The notes: generated from the sequence alone by a model not told the origin. Numbered from the stretch's first letter, positions 25,637-35,020 are shown. The stretch is 64,000 bases of DNA from CAJLIR01 sp964408085 (GCA_964408085.1 CAYOYB010000003.1:62001-126000); one strand, 5' to 3'. Numbers and translations: made by a program.

Positions 25637-26477
25637 ATTTTTTTGTTTTTCCTTTCTCATAAAATTTATCTATTATAGGAAACATATATTCTTTTATATA
25701 AGGTTTAACATTTTTTATAATTTCCTCTGGGATTCCATAATAAGCTTCAGCTAATGATCCAGTAATTGCAGCTATGGTATCGCTATCTCCACCTATTGAT
25801 ATAGATGTTCTAATTGCATCTTCAAAACTTTCAGATTCTAAAAAACAAAATATTGCTTGTGGAACTGAATTTATGGCTTCACTAGTAAAAATATAGTTTG
25901 TTCTTAAATCGTTTAAATCATATTCTAATGAAAAATAATTTGTTTCTAAAAATTCTTTTAGTTTTTCTTTAGACATACCATTTTTTAATAAATGTATAGA
26001 AAGAGTAATCGCTTCACTACATTTAAGACTTTCCTCATGATTATGGCTTGGTATTGTTGCTTTATAACTTTCTTCTTTTATTTTAATTACATCATCAAAT
26101 AAAAATCCTACTGGTGATATTCGCATAGTGCAACCATTTCCATAACTATTTCCTTGAGAATTACCATTCAACCAAGATACAAAACCTGAACCAAAACGAC
26201 TTCGTCCATAAATATCCTTACCTAAACTGATTTCTCTTAAACCATATTCCCTTAATTTATCTTCATATGATGCATTAGACATAATAGCATCGGCAATCGC
26301 ACAAGTTAAAATAGAATCATCAGTTACTGAGCTATTGTTATCAAATAAAGGAATATTGGTATTCATAATTTTTATTCTTTCTTGATATGATCTAGGTTTA
26401 TGATTTTCTTTATAATACAGTATTTCTAAAACTTCATAATATGAACCAGCTACATCGCCAATAATTGCTCCTAACAT
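25620..26477 (-). CDS. ADP-ribosylglycohydrolase family protein
   Basis: A 285-residue DraG/ARH-type hydrolase that removes ADP-ribose from its targets. The metal-binding blocks are GAIIGDVAGSYYE at the N-terminus, SSVTDDSILTCAIADA near residue 50, GCTMRISPVGF, and SIGGDSDTIAAITGSLAEAYYG near the end. The ATG at 26477 has a GGGG site; the 14-codon upstream extension lacks support. It overlaps pncC by a few bases and sits among NAD genes, so it may release ADP-ribose that the NrtR-like regulator senses. That link is inference. Confidence 0.88.
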   Translation of the reverse strand: MLGAIIGDVAGSYYEVLEILYYKENHKPRSYQERIKIMNTNIPLFDNNSSVTDDSILTCAIADAIMSNASYEDKLREYGLREISLGKDIYGRSRFGSGFVSWLNGNSQGNSYGNGCTMRISPVGFLFDDVIKIKEESYKATIPSHNHEESLKCSEAITLSIHLLKNGMSKEKLKEFLETNYFSLEYDLNDLRTNYIFTSEAINSVPQAIFCFLESESFEDAIRTSISIGGDSDTIAAITGSLAEAYYGIPEEIIKNVKPYIKEYMFPIIDKFYEKGKTKKYAKNN

Positions 26478-26559
26478 AACGACCCCTTTTCTAATAAAAC
26501 AGTGTTTTAAAATAAACACTTTAATTAACTAAAAACTTTTCCCTAACCATAAGTAGTAC

Positions 26560-26994
26560 CTATTCTTGAATTTCAAATTTCAATTTTTTTCTTTTACCAG
26601 TTTGTTCATCTATTAACATATCGTATATTTCTTTTTTTTCATTATCGTCTACATCAACGCCATTATGTTCAAAACAATATATGCAAGTCTTAATTTTATT
26701 TGGTATATTATCCTTTTCATTTCCTATCATGTCAACTATTATTTTTAACATATCTTTTTTTGCAGCAATAATAAATGGTTTTTTCAATTCAGCTACTTTT
26801 ATTAATAATTCATCATTAACTATAAATATTTCTTGTATGGATATAATCCAATTACTAATATTTTGATTAATCTGCATTAAAATAACTAATGCGTTTAATT
26901 TGTTTTCTTCTGCTGATTTTTTTGTTTCAATAATAATTTTCTCTATTTGACTTATAAATTCATTTTCAATGTTTTCTAAAAATTTATCCTTCAT
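26560..26994 (-). CDS. Unrecognised 144-residue protein
   Basis: A hydrophilic, mostly helical protein rich in Lys, Ile, Asn and Glu, without signal peptide or membrane segment. It has a lone Cys pair near residue 105 (KTCIYCFEHNG) followed by an acidic DVDDNEKKE stretch. I do not recognise a domain. It lies between nadD and the ADP-ribosylglycohydrolase on the same strand, with gaps of about 55-80 bases and a modest AAGGGAG ribosome site. Confidence 0.55.
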   Translation of the reverse strand: MKDKFLENIENEFISQIEKIIIETKKSAEENKLNALVILMQINQNISNWIISIQEIFIVNDELLIKVAELKKPFIIAAKKDMLKIIVDMIGNEKDNIPNKIKTCIYCFEHNGVDVDDNEKKEIYDMLIDEQTGKRKKLKFEIQE

Positions 26995-27049
26995 ATAAAT
27001 CTCCCTTCTTAAAATTATTATTTATTATATACTCAATACTGATTTAGTG

Positions 27050-27646
27050 TCAATATAATTTATTTGTATATAATTGATTCTTAATTATATATTCTAACAC
27101 ATTTTCATCTATCATATTACTAGTTATATTTATAGTGCCTGACTCTTTTAAATAATTTCTTATTTGAGTTGATGAAATATAATTCAATGATATATTAGCA
27201 GTAATAATATTTTCTTTCCAATTATAATATTTGTTAATTATATCATCTATATTATCATCATTTCTTCTAATAACTAAAATTCTAAAATTGCTTAATATAT
27301 ATTCATATTCCTTCCAACTATCTATTTCTTTTAAATTATCACTTCCAAGAATAAAATAAACATCGTCATTTGGGTATTGATTTTTAAAATATGTTAATGT
27401 TTGATAAGTATATTTTAATTTTCCAAACTCATAATTAGATACTTCAATATTTGAAGTATCTTTCAACATTAATTTTAACATATTATATCTATCAATATCA
27501 CTAACTAAATTAGGTTTATTATAAAAATTACCTGTTGGTACATAAATAACCTTATCTAAATAGTTATTTTTAATTAAGTTTAAAGCAATATCTTTGTGCA
27601 TTTGATGAGGGGGATTGAAACATCCCCCAAATATACCTATTCTCAT
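27050..27646 (-). CDS. nadD: Nicotinate-nucleotide adenylyltransferase
   Basis: NadD adenylates nicotinate mononucleotide to deamido-NAD. The 198-residue protein has the nucleotidyltransferase motifs GIFGGCFNPPHQMH at the N-terminus, FILGSDNLKEIDSW in the middle, and NYISSTQIRNYL near the C-terminus (the ISSTxIR block). Its start overlaps the nadE stop codon (ATGA), giving tight coupling. It is the last gene of the pncA-pncB-Nudix-nadE-nadD operon. Confidence 0.95.
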   Translation of the reverse strand: MRIGIFGGCFNPPHQMHKDIALNLIKNNYLDKVIYVPTGNFYNKPNLVSDIDRYNMLKLMLKDTSNIEVSNYEFGKLKYTYQTLTYFKNQYPNDDVYFILGSDNLKEIDSWKEYEYILSNFRILVIRRNDDNIDDIINKYYNWKENIITANISLNYISSTQIRNYLKESGTINITSNMIDENVLEYIIKNQLYTNKLY

Positions 27647-28413
27647 GCAGCATTATTTTTTCTATAAGTTGGAATATCAAATTTATGAAGATTATTTTTA
27701 TGAAGTCTTGCGATTTTTTCTGCTTCTTCTTTTGTAACAGAATTCTCATCTTCCATAAAATTTGCAATAGCTTTATAACTTACACCTAATTTATCTTCAT
27801 CTGTTTGATTAGATAAACCATCATTTGGTTTTTTATATAATACCTTTTCTGGAACTTTTAATACCTCACCTATTGCAATTACTTCATCAACTGTTAAATC
27901 AGCAATTGGCGCAATATCATGAACAGAATCTCCACCTTTAGTAAAATATCCTACAAATAATTCACATTTATTACTAGTTCCTGCTACTAAATATGTTTTT
28001 TTGTTTACAGCACTATATAAAGCTGCCAAATAATAAAGAGTTGCCATTCTAAGTCTTGGTTTAATATTTATATCACTATTCTTAAGCTCTTCTTCATTGA
28101 AATCTCCTAAATTGTTTAATTCCAATTTAAATGTATCAAAGGTATTAGTAATATCAAAATTAATAAGTTTAAATCCATAATTATCACTAATTAATTTAGC
28201 ATCAATGGCGTCTTCTTCTTTTGAATGACATGGTAAGGTAACACCAATGACATTTTCACGACCTAAGGCGCGTACCATCAAAGCTGCAACAACTCCAGAA
28301 TCTTTACCACCACTAATTCCTAAAATGGCTCCTCCTAGATTATTTTTTTGATAGTAATCTTTAATAAAATTAATTATATTTTCTGTTTCCTTTAAAGCAT
28401 TAAATTTTTCCAT
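27643..28413 (-). CDS. nadE: NH3-dependent NAD synthetase
   Basis: NadE amidates deamido-NAD to NAD. The 256-residue length matches the ammonia-dependent form without a glutaminase domain. The PP-loop GISGGKDSGVVAALMV is near residue 32. The family blocks YLVAGTSNKCELFVGYFTKG and DLTVDEVIAIGEVL follow, then KPNDGLSNQTDEDKLGVSY. It ends in TGA, which shows that TGA is a stop in this genome. A GGAGAG site precedes the ATG. Confidence 0.96.
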   Translation of the reverse strand: MEKFNALKETENIINFIKDYYQKNNLGGAILGISGGKDSGVVAALMVRALGRENVIGVTLPCHSKEEDAIDAKLISDNYGFKLINFDITNTFDTFKLELNNLGDFNEEELKNSDINIKPRLRMATLYYLAALYSAVNKKTYLVAGTSNKCELFVGYFTKGGDSVHDIAPIADLTVDEVIAIGEVLKVPEKVLYKKPNDGLSNQTDEDKLGVSYKAIANFMEDENSVTKEEAEKIARLHKNNLHKFDIPTYRKNNAA

Positions 28414-28415
28414 AC

Positions 28416-29009
28416 TTATCTCTCCTTCACATATGCTTTAGCTTTTTCTAAAGTTAAAATTGAATTAGCACCTTTAATGTAACCTAAATCGACAAGTTCT
28501 AAGGCCTCATCAAATGTACATTCAAAATAGTGAATAAACTCTGATTCATCAAGTTTTTGAAGACCTATTTTCTCAGCATCTAAAGCAAGAAAACTTGTAT
28601 TAAATGCTCTTGAGCATCCTTCGTCTTGATAAAAACTAGCTAACTTAATTAAGTTATTTGAAGTATATCCTGTTTCTTCTTCTAATTCTCTTTTAGCAGC
28701 CATGCTTGAGTCTTCACCAATTTCTATATAACCTGCTGGTAAACCTACTCCAACGGTCTCTTTAGTAAATACTCGTGGTTCAACTACCAAAATAGTATTA
28801 TTATCTTTCGTAACTGGTAGGATGATAACAGCACTTCCACTACTATTGTTTTTAATCATTTCTTCACGAGTAATTATTTCGCCATTTCCAAGTAAAATTT
28901 GATATTGTTTTATACTTAGAAAATTACTTTCAAATGTAGCTTCTTCTATTTTAATGGGTTTAAACTCTTCAATATATGATTTTAATTCTTCAAGTTTTTC
29001 TTTTCTCAT
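28416..29009 (-). CDS. Nudix hydrolase, ADP-ribose pyrophosphatase type
   Basis: A 197-residue Nudix enzyme with an intact box, GYIEIGEDSSMAAKRELEEETGY (read in two parts: GxxxxxE then REUxEExGU), near residue 93. Downstream FYQDEGCSRAFNTSFLAL is the pattern of the ADP-ribose pyrophosphatase group. In an NAD salvage operon the likely job is clearing ADP-ribose or related dinucleotides. It overlaps pncB by 4 bases and is followed closely by nadE. Contrast the NrtR-like protein, where the Nudix box is broken. Confidence 0.9.
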   Translation of the reverse strand: MRKEKLEELKSYIEEFKPIKIEEATFESNFLSIKQYQILLGNGEIITREEMIKNNSSGSAVIILPVTKDNNTILVVEPRVFTKETVGVGLPAGYIEIGEDSSMAAKRELEEETGYTSNNLIKLASFYQDEGCSRAFNTSFLALDAEKIGLQKLDESEFIHYFECTFDEALELVDLGYIKGANSILTLEKAKAYVKER

Positions 29010-30463
29010 TTTTTAATCTTAGCCCTTCCTTTATGTTGATTAATTAAATCATTCTTTAGGTTTAATAATTTTTCAGTTAAATCAACATAATATTCATGTG
29101 GATTATCAATTCTTTTAATTTCTGGATAAAATGTACTAAAGTTTTGTTTACAATATTGCTGTTTTTCTAAAACACTCATATCATTATAAACTAAATCACC
29201 ATTTAAGAAAATTGGTACCTGTAACTCACGAACTGTATAGTTAGTAATAGTTTTCCTTTTATTAATATCTGTTGGGCAAATTAATGTAAATTTTTCAGTG
29301 CTTATTTTTTCATCATGAAGTGCGATAACATCACCTAAAGCAAAACCTGTTTCTTTATCATAGAAGCGATAAACTTTTTTGAATCCTGGATTAATAGTTT
29401 TTCCAGTATCATTACTTACCTTGATTTTAGGAATAACAAGACCACCCTTTTCAATAGCAACCAATTTATAAACTGCATTACCTCTTTCTTTAGGAGCAGC
29501 AATATTATCTCCAGCTCCAATACTATCAAAGCAAGCACCTTGATTTATAAGTGAGATAATAGTTTTTTCATTTAAACCATTTGATAAACAAATTTGTGTA
29601 TCTGTAAATCCAGCTTCATCCAACATCTTTCTGGCCTCTTTAGATAAATAAGCTAAGTCACCACTATCAATTCTAATTCCTTTAAATTTAATCCCATTAG
29701 GTTTTAATACTTCGTTAGCTACTTTTATTGCTGCTGGTATACCACTATTTATTGTATCATAAGTATCCACTAAAAAGACACAATTTTCAGGATTATATTT
29801 AGCATATGTAGCAAAAGCTTCCTCTTCAGTATCAAACATCTGAATGTAACTATGAGCCATTGTTCCAGATACTTTAAGATTATATAATCTCGCAGCTTCA
29901 TCATTTGATGTTGATGCACATCCACCTATAATAGCATATTTAGAAGCTTCGTTTGCTGCTTCCCCTTGGCATCTTCTAGCTCCAAATTCAGCAACAGGTC
30001 TACCTTGAGCAGCTTCAGTAATTCTTTTGGCAGATGTTGCAATAACGTGTCCATGATTGAAATAAGCTAATAATGCAGTTTCAATAATTTGCGCTTCAAC
30101 AGCATTCGCTTTAACAGTTATGACAGGTTCATTTGGAAAAACAACAGTTCCATCAGGAATAGCAAAAACATCCCCTGTGAATTTTAAATTAGCTAAATAT
30201 TCAAGAAAGTCCTCATCAAAGTGATGGTTTTCTCTTAAAAAATTAATTCTTTCTTCATCAAATTTTATATTTTTAATAAAATCGATAATGTTATCTAGAC
30301 CACAACTTATGGTATATCCACCTTCAAATGGGTTATGTCTAAAGAAAACATCAAAATAAGTTATTGTATTAGCCATCCCAGCTTTAAAATATGTATAAGA
30401 CATAGTATATTCATAGTCATCGGTCATTAAAGTTTTATTTTCTTTATTAGTTTTATTTTGCAT
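29006..30463 (-). CDS. pncB: Nicotinate phosphoribosyltransferase
   Basis: PncB makes nicotinate mononucleotide from nicotinic acid and PRPP. The 485-residue protein shows the family blocks TDDYEYTMSYTYFKAGMAN at the start (Asp-Tyr-Tyr motif), AEFGARRCQGEAANEASKYA with the catalytic region, GTMAHSYIQMF (His) and GIRIDSGDLAYLSKEAR. I use the ATG at 30463 with the GGAAGGTGG site 7 bases upstream; a start at 30487 would overlap pncA and that site. It follows pncA directly. Confidence 0.94.
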   Translation of the reverse strand: MQNKTNKENKTLMTDDYEYTMSYTYFKAGMANTITYFDVFFRHNPFEGGYTISCGLDNIIDFIKNIKFDEERINFLRENHHFDEDFLEYLANLKFTGDVFAIPDGTVVFPNEPVITVKANAVEAQIIETALLAYFNHGHVIATSAKRITEAAQGRPVAEFGARRCQGEAANEASKYAIIGGCASTSNDEAARLYNLKVSGTMAHSYIQMFDTEEEAFATYAKYNPENCVFLVDTYDTINSGIPAAIKVANEVLKPNGIKFKGIRIDSGDLAYLSKEARKMLDEAGFTDTQICLSNGLNEKTIISLINQGACFDSIGAGDNIAAPKERGNAVYKLVAIEKGGLVIPKIKVSNDTGKTINPGFKKVYRFYDKETGFALGDVIALHDEKISTEKFTLICPTDINKRKTITNYTVRELQVPIFLNGDLVYNDMSVLEKQQYCKQNFSTFYPEIKRIDNPHEYYVDLTEKLLNLKNDLINQHKGRAKIKK

Positions 30464-30464
30464 A

Positions 30465-31058
30465 TTATGCCACCTTCCTATATTCATTTACAATTTGAAT
30501 TCCAGCTTGATTCATTAAATCAAATGCCACAGTGTTATATTCATCTCTTCTATGAGTATTTGAATTATATGTTTCAACAGCATTCATTGGTACAACTATA
30601 TTTATCTCTTTATTAATAGCGTTAAAATATGTTTTTAATGCAATCGCTAACTGCATTACACATATATCTGTACAACAACCTGTAATAACAAATTCACTTA
30701 CATCTTTTAAACTATTTATGTATTCTATAAATCCATTTGTATATATTCCATTGGTTGAATTTTTTAAAAATACTTTCATTCTATCTTCATTAATTTTAAT
30801 TTCATCTACTAATTCTGATTCATAAGTTCCTTTTAAACAATGTTCAGGAAAACTTTTAAATTCAACAGCTCCTTTTTCATGACAATCACGGAACGCAATG
30901 ACAGGATAATTTTTATTTAAAAAGTTATCTATCAAACGAACGTTTTCACCAATAATATGTCTTATATATGGATCAGCCATTTTCCCCTCATTAATGAATC
31001 CATTCACCATATCCACTACTATTAACCCACTTTTTATTATTTTTAAATTTTCTTTCAT
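30465..31058 (-). CDS. pncA: Nicotinamidase
   Basis: PncA hydrolyses nicotinamide to nicotinate, the first step of salvage. The 197-residue isochorismatase-fold protein has the catalytic Asp in LIVVDMVNGFINEG, the Lys near VFLKNSTNG, and the nucleophilic Cys in VITGCCTDICVMQLAIAL. Metal ligands appear in DCHEKGAVEFKSFPEHC. It is the first gene of the salvage operon and is preceded by a strong promoter and a cluster of palindromic operators. AGAGG precedes the ATG. Confidence 0.95.
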   Translation of the reverse strand: MKENLKIIKSGLIVVDMVNGFINEGKMADPYIRHIIGENVRLIDNFLNKNYPVIAFRDCHEKGAVEFKSFPEHCLKGTYESELVDEIKINEDRMKVFLKNSTNGIYTNGFIEYINSLKDVSEFVITGCCTDICVMQLAIALKTYFNAINKEINIVVPMNAVETYNSNTHRRDEYNTVAFDLMNQAGIQIVNEYRKVA

Positions 31059-31084
31059 AAAACCTCTTCTTTCTTTTTAATATT

Positions 31085-31224
31085 TTGTTAATAACAATTA
31101 TTACTAATATATTCTATTCATGTTATATCCATTTTGTTAATAACAATAAATAGAATTATACTAAATAATATGCAGATTGGCCATCTGTTATTAACATTAT
31201 ATTATTAACAAAATAATTTGTCAA
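31085..31224 (-). promoter_or_regulatory. Promoter and multi-site operator of the NAD salvage operon
   Basis: On the minus strand -35 TTGACA (31219-31224), 17 bases, -10 TATAAT (31196-31201): a consensus promoter. Four copies of a palindrome related to TTGTTATTAACAA surround or follow it: 31085-31097 and 31134-31146 (perfect 13-mers), 31186-31196 and about 31202-31211 (shorter), the last two flanking the -10. This looks like a repressor binding array. The NrtR-like protein encoded at 23.3 kb is the obvious candidate, by context only. Confidence 0.75.
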
Positions 31225-31261
31225 TATGTTTTTAACATTTTTTTAAAAACATATTGATTGT

Positions 31262-31297
31262 AAAAAAAAAAACAAATACTAATTCATATTTGTATTT
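31262..31297 (-). terminator. Terminator of the cell-wall hydrolase gene
   Basis: On the minus strand ACAAATA and TATTTGT pair around 8 bases, followed by a run of eleven T. The stop codon lies inside it. Confidence 0.7.
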
Positions 31298-32595
31298 TTG
31301 CTATAAACCTTTTGTTGTTCATTAGACTTCGCTATATAATTATCTAAATCACCACTTGTTAATATATTATATTTAATACCTTCTACTTGTTCTCCCCAAT
31401 CACTTCCATCTTGACAATAAGTTTTCTGCATATTTTTTTCAAAAGAAAGATTGTAATCATAATCATGCATATTATAAGTTTTATTAATTAGCTTTAGAGC
31501 ATTTCTAACAAAAGCTTCTGCACCAATTTCAAATGTTTTAAATATTAAAAAACCATTCCTGTCTCTGACACCACCTGGATTATTGTCTTCAACGCATCGT
31601 CGTGAATTTCCATGATCTGCTTCTAATCTATGAATCGCCAATATTATAGCTAATTGTTGTTCATCTTCTATTTTATAAATATTTTTAGCTATATTTATTA
31701 TGCATTGTTCTTTTTCTTCACTACTCATATCACTAACAATTGGCGTTTTATCTATTGAATTATCTGAATAAAATCCATTCTTAACTATCATTAGAAATGT
31801 TTTTTCTGGATTATCATTATTAACAACATTACTATAATTACTATTATAAAGATTAAATACAGTTTCAGTATCCATATAATACATATCAGCGTACTCTTCT
31901 ATCATTGGAGTTTGCTCTAAAATTTCTTGATTGTATTCTTCTAATGAGTAATTATCATTTATTTTATGTGTAGAAATATCTTTGTTTTGTAAATCATTTA
32001 GTGTTGATATTTTATATTGAATTTCAATAGATTCATTTTCTAATTTATGAATATCAATTGGTTCTTCAGTAGAAATTATGCTAGCAGTTGTCTCTATTAT
32101 ATCTTCACTAACTGTATCTGACTTAATTATATCTTCTTTATCTTCTATATTATGTGCAACTCCATTAACAATTCCTAAAGATAAAGTACTGGCTAAAATC
32201 ATATTCATAACTCTATTATCAATGATTTTATATGGTAAATTTTTAGCTAAAGCAATATTTTTAGCAACTTTTTGGCATATGATTCTCATAGTTAAAGTTT
32301 GATCTAACAGCTTTAATTCTGGATAATCTTTAAGTGAAGAATATTCATTTATATAAACCGCAATATTTTCATCAACCTTAAACTTTACGATATCTTTTTT
32401 ATCATCTTTTAGAATATCATGAATATTTTGTTTTAATAAATCTTTCACCTTTTTATCAACATAATAATTACCACGATATTTATCTTTAGATTGGTGTTGC
32501 CATTTATTATTTCTATATTTCTGAACAACTAAATAGGCTTCACCTAATTCTTGTCCTATTAAAATACGTTTATTAGGCATCATTATATTTTCCAT
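31279..32595 (-). CDS. Probable peptidoglycan hydrolase with lysozyme-like C-terminal domain
   Basis: A 438-residue protein. The C-terminal 130 residues (LAIILAIHRLEADHGNSRRC, NNPGGVRDRNGFLIF, FEIGAEAFVRNALKLI) resemble the glucosaminidase/lysozyme-like fold, with a Glu in RLEADHG at the expected catalytic place. The first 140 residues are basic and unlike a signal peptide (KRILIGQELGEAYLVVQKYRN). A hydrophobic stretch around residues 128-147 may be a membrane anchor, followed by a variable Ser/Glu/Ile-rich spacer. So it is probably membrane-attached with an external C-terminal catalytic domain. The ATG has an AGGAGG site. Confidence 0.65.
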   Translation of the reverse strand: MENIMMPNKRILIGQELGEAYLVVQKYRNNKWQHQSKDKYRGNYYVDKKVKDLLKQNIHDILKDDKKDIVKFKVDENIAVYINEYSSLKDYPELKLLDQTLTMRIICQKVAKNIALAKNLPYKIIDNRVMNMILASTLSLGIVNGVAHNIEDKEDIIKSDTVSEDIIETTASIISTEEPIDIHKLENESIEIQYKISTLNDLQNKDISTHKINDNYSLEEYNQEILEQTPMIEEYADMYYMDTETVFNLYNSNYSNVVNNDNPEKTFLMIVKNGFYSDNSIDKTPIVSDMSSEEKEQCIINIAKNIYKIEDEQQLAIILAIHRLEADHGNSRRCVEDNNPGGVRDRNGFLIFKTFEIGAEAFVRNALKLINKTYNMHDYDYNLSFEKNMQKTYCQDGSDWGEQVEGIKYNILTSGDLDNYIAKSNEQQKVYSKNTNMN

Positions 32596-32705
32596 TTTTA
32601 CTTCCTCCTTTCCTTATAAATTTTTATCGCACTTTTCCATATTAATATGAAATTACTCATAAGTCAAGGAATTTTTACATTTTTTTTCAAAATTTACGCG
32701 AATAA

Positions 32706-32900
32706 CTATTTTTCCAACATTAATGGATATTTTCTTCTTACTTTAACTAACATAATACCTGTTAAATATGTAAGTGTTAATAAAAAGTACTCTAAAAACT
32801 GGTTTCTTGTCAAAAGCGACACAGCAGAAGCGAAACATCCTAATCCAACTCCTATTGAATATAAAACCATTAAAACTACCTTTTTTACATTAATTTTCAT
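32706..32900 (-). CDS. Small membrane protein
   Basis: A 64-residue protein with two hydrophobic segments (about residues 7-27 and 33-52) and a basic tail (KVRRKYPLMLEK). I do not recognise the family. It is supported by a strong AGGGGG ribosome site and a consensus promoter. Those features favour this strand over the overlapping plus-strand frame. Confidence 0.7.
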   Translation of the reverse strand: MKINVKKVVLMVLYSIGVGLGCFASAVSLLTRNQFLEYFLLTLTYLTGIMLVKVRRKYPLMLEK

Positions 32901-32935
32901 ATGAAATTCCCCCTTTTTCCAACGAAAATTACAAT

Positions 32936-32964
32936 ATAATACTATATAATATTAACTTTGTCAA
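32936..32964 (-). promoter_or_regulatory. Promoter of the small membrane protein gene
   Basis: On the minus strand -35 TTGACA (32959-32964), 17 bases and -10 TATTAT (32936-32941), about 35 bases before the start codon. Confidence 0.7.
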
Positions 32965-33013
32965 GAAAAAATTATATTTTTTTGCGTTTTTTATGACACA
33001 AACGTTTTTATAA

Positions 33014-33048
33014 AAAAAATATCTAACGCAAAATTAGATATTTTTTTT
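33014..33048. terminator. Strong AT-rich hairpin in a gene-free gap
   Basis: AAAAAATATCTAA pairs with TTAGATATTTTTT around a short loop (CGCAAAA region) and is followed by eight T. It looks like an intrinsic terminator but is not immediately after a gene. The 317-base gap 32901-33217 otherwise holds only the promoter above and the gltX terminator. Confidence 0.5.
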
Positions 33049-33203
33049 ATAAATTCTTATGAATACAGCTAATAATAAATAAGTTTATTTTTTTATATTT
33101 ATTATAATATAAGGAAAATGCATTATATCAATATATTAAAAAATTTAAAAATTTACACTATTTTTGTGAATCAAAATATTTAAAAATACTATCTTCAAAA
33201 AAA

Positions 33204-33229
33204 GAACTATTATAAAATTATAATAGTTC
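33204..33229 (-). terminator. Terminator of gltX
   Basis: GAACTATTATA and TATAATAGTTC pair (11 bases), followed on the minus strand by a T tract. It contains the gltX stop region. Confidence 0.75.
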
Positions 33230-34867
33230 AAATCTTTTCTTAATAGTATCAAACCCTAATATTTTCATTATTTGATATAAATCTGGAGTTGTCGTTTTAG
33301 TTGTTAAAGCAACTCTTAAAACATTACTAATATCAGCAATATTACCTTTATAATTATCTGGATTTAGCTTATATTCTTTCATATTAGAGGCATAACCTAA
33401 TTTATCTGCTAATTCTTTCATCTTATTAAACCAAGTTTCATTATCATCAGAAGAAGAATAGTATTCATTGATATAAGTATTTAAGATATTTTTAATTTCT
33501 TCTTTATCTGTTATTTTTTGAAATTCATAATTTTTATTCGCCTTATCAAATAATTCATCATACATATACCATACTTGATTTTTTATATCAGAATAGCACG
33601 CATAATCTTTTCTTGGTTTTGCTTGTTCCCTTTCAATGTTAAATATCTCTATTGATTTATCTTTATATTTTTCAAGTAAATTTTTAAATTCTAAATCAAA
33701 TTCGCTAGACCAATTCAAAACCCTATCATAAATCTCACTAGCTTTTAAAGTAGATAAATAATTTTTAGAAATATTTAATAGTTTTTCTAAATCAAATAAA
33801 GCTCCACTTGTACTCATTTTTTTGAATTCCATTTTAAATTCATCAATTGATTTATCTTTATTGTTATCAAGCCATTCCTCAAAATTAGAATTAGCTACAG
33901 TCGTCAAATAAAGAATAACAGCTTCATTTGGAATACCTTGTTCATGATAATATGTTACTGATGCTTCAGGATCTTTTCTTTTGGATAGTTTTCTTTTAAT
34001 ACCTTCATCATCTTTTAAAAGAGGAGCTATATGGGCATATTTTGGAACTTTAAAATTAAACATTCTAAATAGTTGTGTATGAATTGGTACACTTGATAAC
34101 CATTCGTCCCCTCTAATAACATGGGTAGTACGCATTAAGTGGTCATCAACTAAATGCGCAAAATGATAAGTAGGTAAGCCATCAGCTTTGATAATTACAA
34201 TATCTAAATCATTTTCTGGTAATTCCATTTTCCCCTTAATACAATCATTAAAGGTAAATTTCTTTTCAAAATTACCAGGCGACTTTAATCTAATAATATA
34301 TTTATCACCATTTTTTATGCGTGTTTCTATTTCATCAATACTTAAATTTCGACATTTTGCATGTCTTCCATAATAACCAATACGACTTTTATATTTTTCT
34401 TGTAACTTTTTTCTAATTTCATCATCTTCTTCATTACAGAAACATGGATAAGCCATATCATTTTCGATTAAGTATTTCGCAAATGTCCAATAGATTTCTT
34501 TTCTTTCAGATTGAATATATGGTGCATATATACCTGACGATGTAGTCTCAGATGTAGCGCCCTCATCAAATTTTATATCAAAATCATTTAGAGATTTTAT
34601 AATTTTTGTTATACCATTTTCAACTATCCTTTTTTGATCAGTATCTTCAATTCTAAGATAAAAGATTCCATTAGTTTGATTTGCTAACTTTCTAGAAATA
34701 ACAGCTTGATACAAATTTCCAATATGAGGTAACCCAGTTGGACTTGGTGCATAGCGCGTTACAATTGCGCCCTCACTTAAATTCCTTTCAGGATACATTT
34801 TTTCATAATCTTCAATTGTTTTATTAATACCTGGTAAAAGTAAATCAGCTAATTCTTTTCTATCCAT
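33218..34867 (-). CDS. gltX: Glutamyl-tRNA synthetase
   Basis: This class I synthetase charges tRNA-Glu. The 549-residue protein has RYAPSPTGLPHIGNLYQAV (the HIGH-type motif) near residue 40 and the KMSKS-type motif as RKLSKRKDPE near residue 310. The Glu-binding YAHIAPLLKDDEGIKRK and HVIRGDEWLSSVPIHTQLF segments are present. It is longer than the common 470-490 residues, with an extended C-terminal part. The ATG at 34867 has an AGAGGTG site; an upstream GTG overlaps it. A possible mischarging (non-discriminating) role cannot be judged from this. Confidence 0.93.
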   Translation of the reverse strand: MDRKELADLLLPGINKTIEDYEKMYPERNLSEGAIVTRYAPSPTGLPHIGNLYQAVISRKLANQTNGIFYLRIEDTDQKRIVENGITKIIKSLNDFDIKFDEGATSETTSSGIYAPYIQSERKEIYWTFAKYLIENDMAYPCFCNEEDDEIRKKLQEKYKSRIGYYGRHAKCRNLSIDEIETRIKNGDKYIIRLKSPGNFEKKFTFNDCIKGKMELPENDLDIVIIKADGLPTYHFAHLVDDHLMRTTHVIRGDEWLSSVPIHTQLFRMFNFKVPKYAHIAPLLKDDEGIKRKLSKRKDPEASVTYYHEQGIPNEAVILYLTTVANSNFEEWLDNNKDKSIDEFKMEFKKMSTSGALFDLEKLLNISKNYLSTLKASEIYDRVLNWSSEFDLEFKNLLEKYKDKSIEIFNIEREQAKPRKDYACYSDIKNQVWYMYDELFDKANKNYEFQKITDKEEIKNILNTYINEYYSSSDDNETWFNKMKELADKLGYASNMKEYKLNPDNYKGNIADISNVLRVALTTKTTTPDLYQIMKILGFDTIKKRFELL

Positions 34868-35020
34868 TTTTAACACCTCTTTAATAATTATACACTAAAA
34901 TGAGAGAAAATAAAGATAAAAGCAATTTTATTTATCAATTTTAAGATAATATTTAACAAAAAAATAAAGTCACCAATAATAAAAATAACACATATAATAT
35001 ATTAATAATAAATTTTGAGA

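Noticed and set aside
32647..32904. Plus-strand frame opposite the 64-residue membrane protein gene
   Set aside because: No ribosome site or promoter; the minus-strand gene has both.
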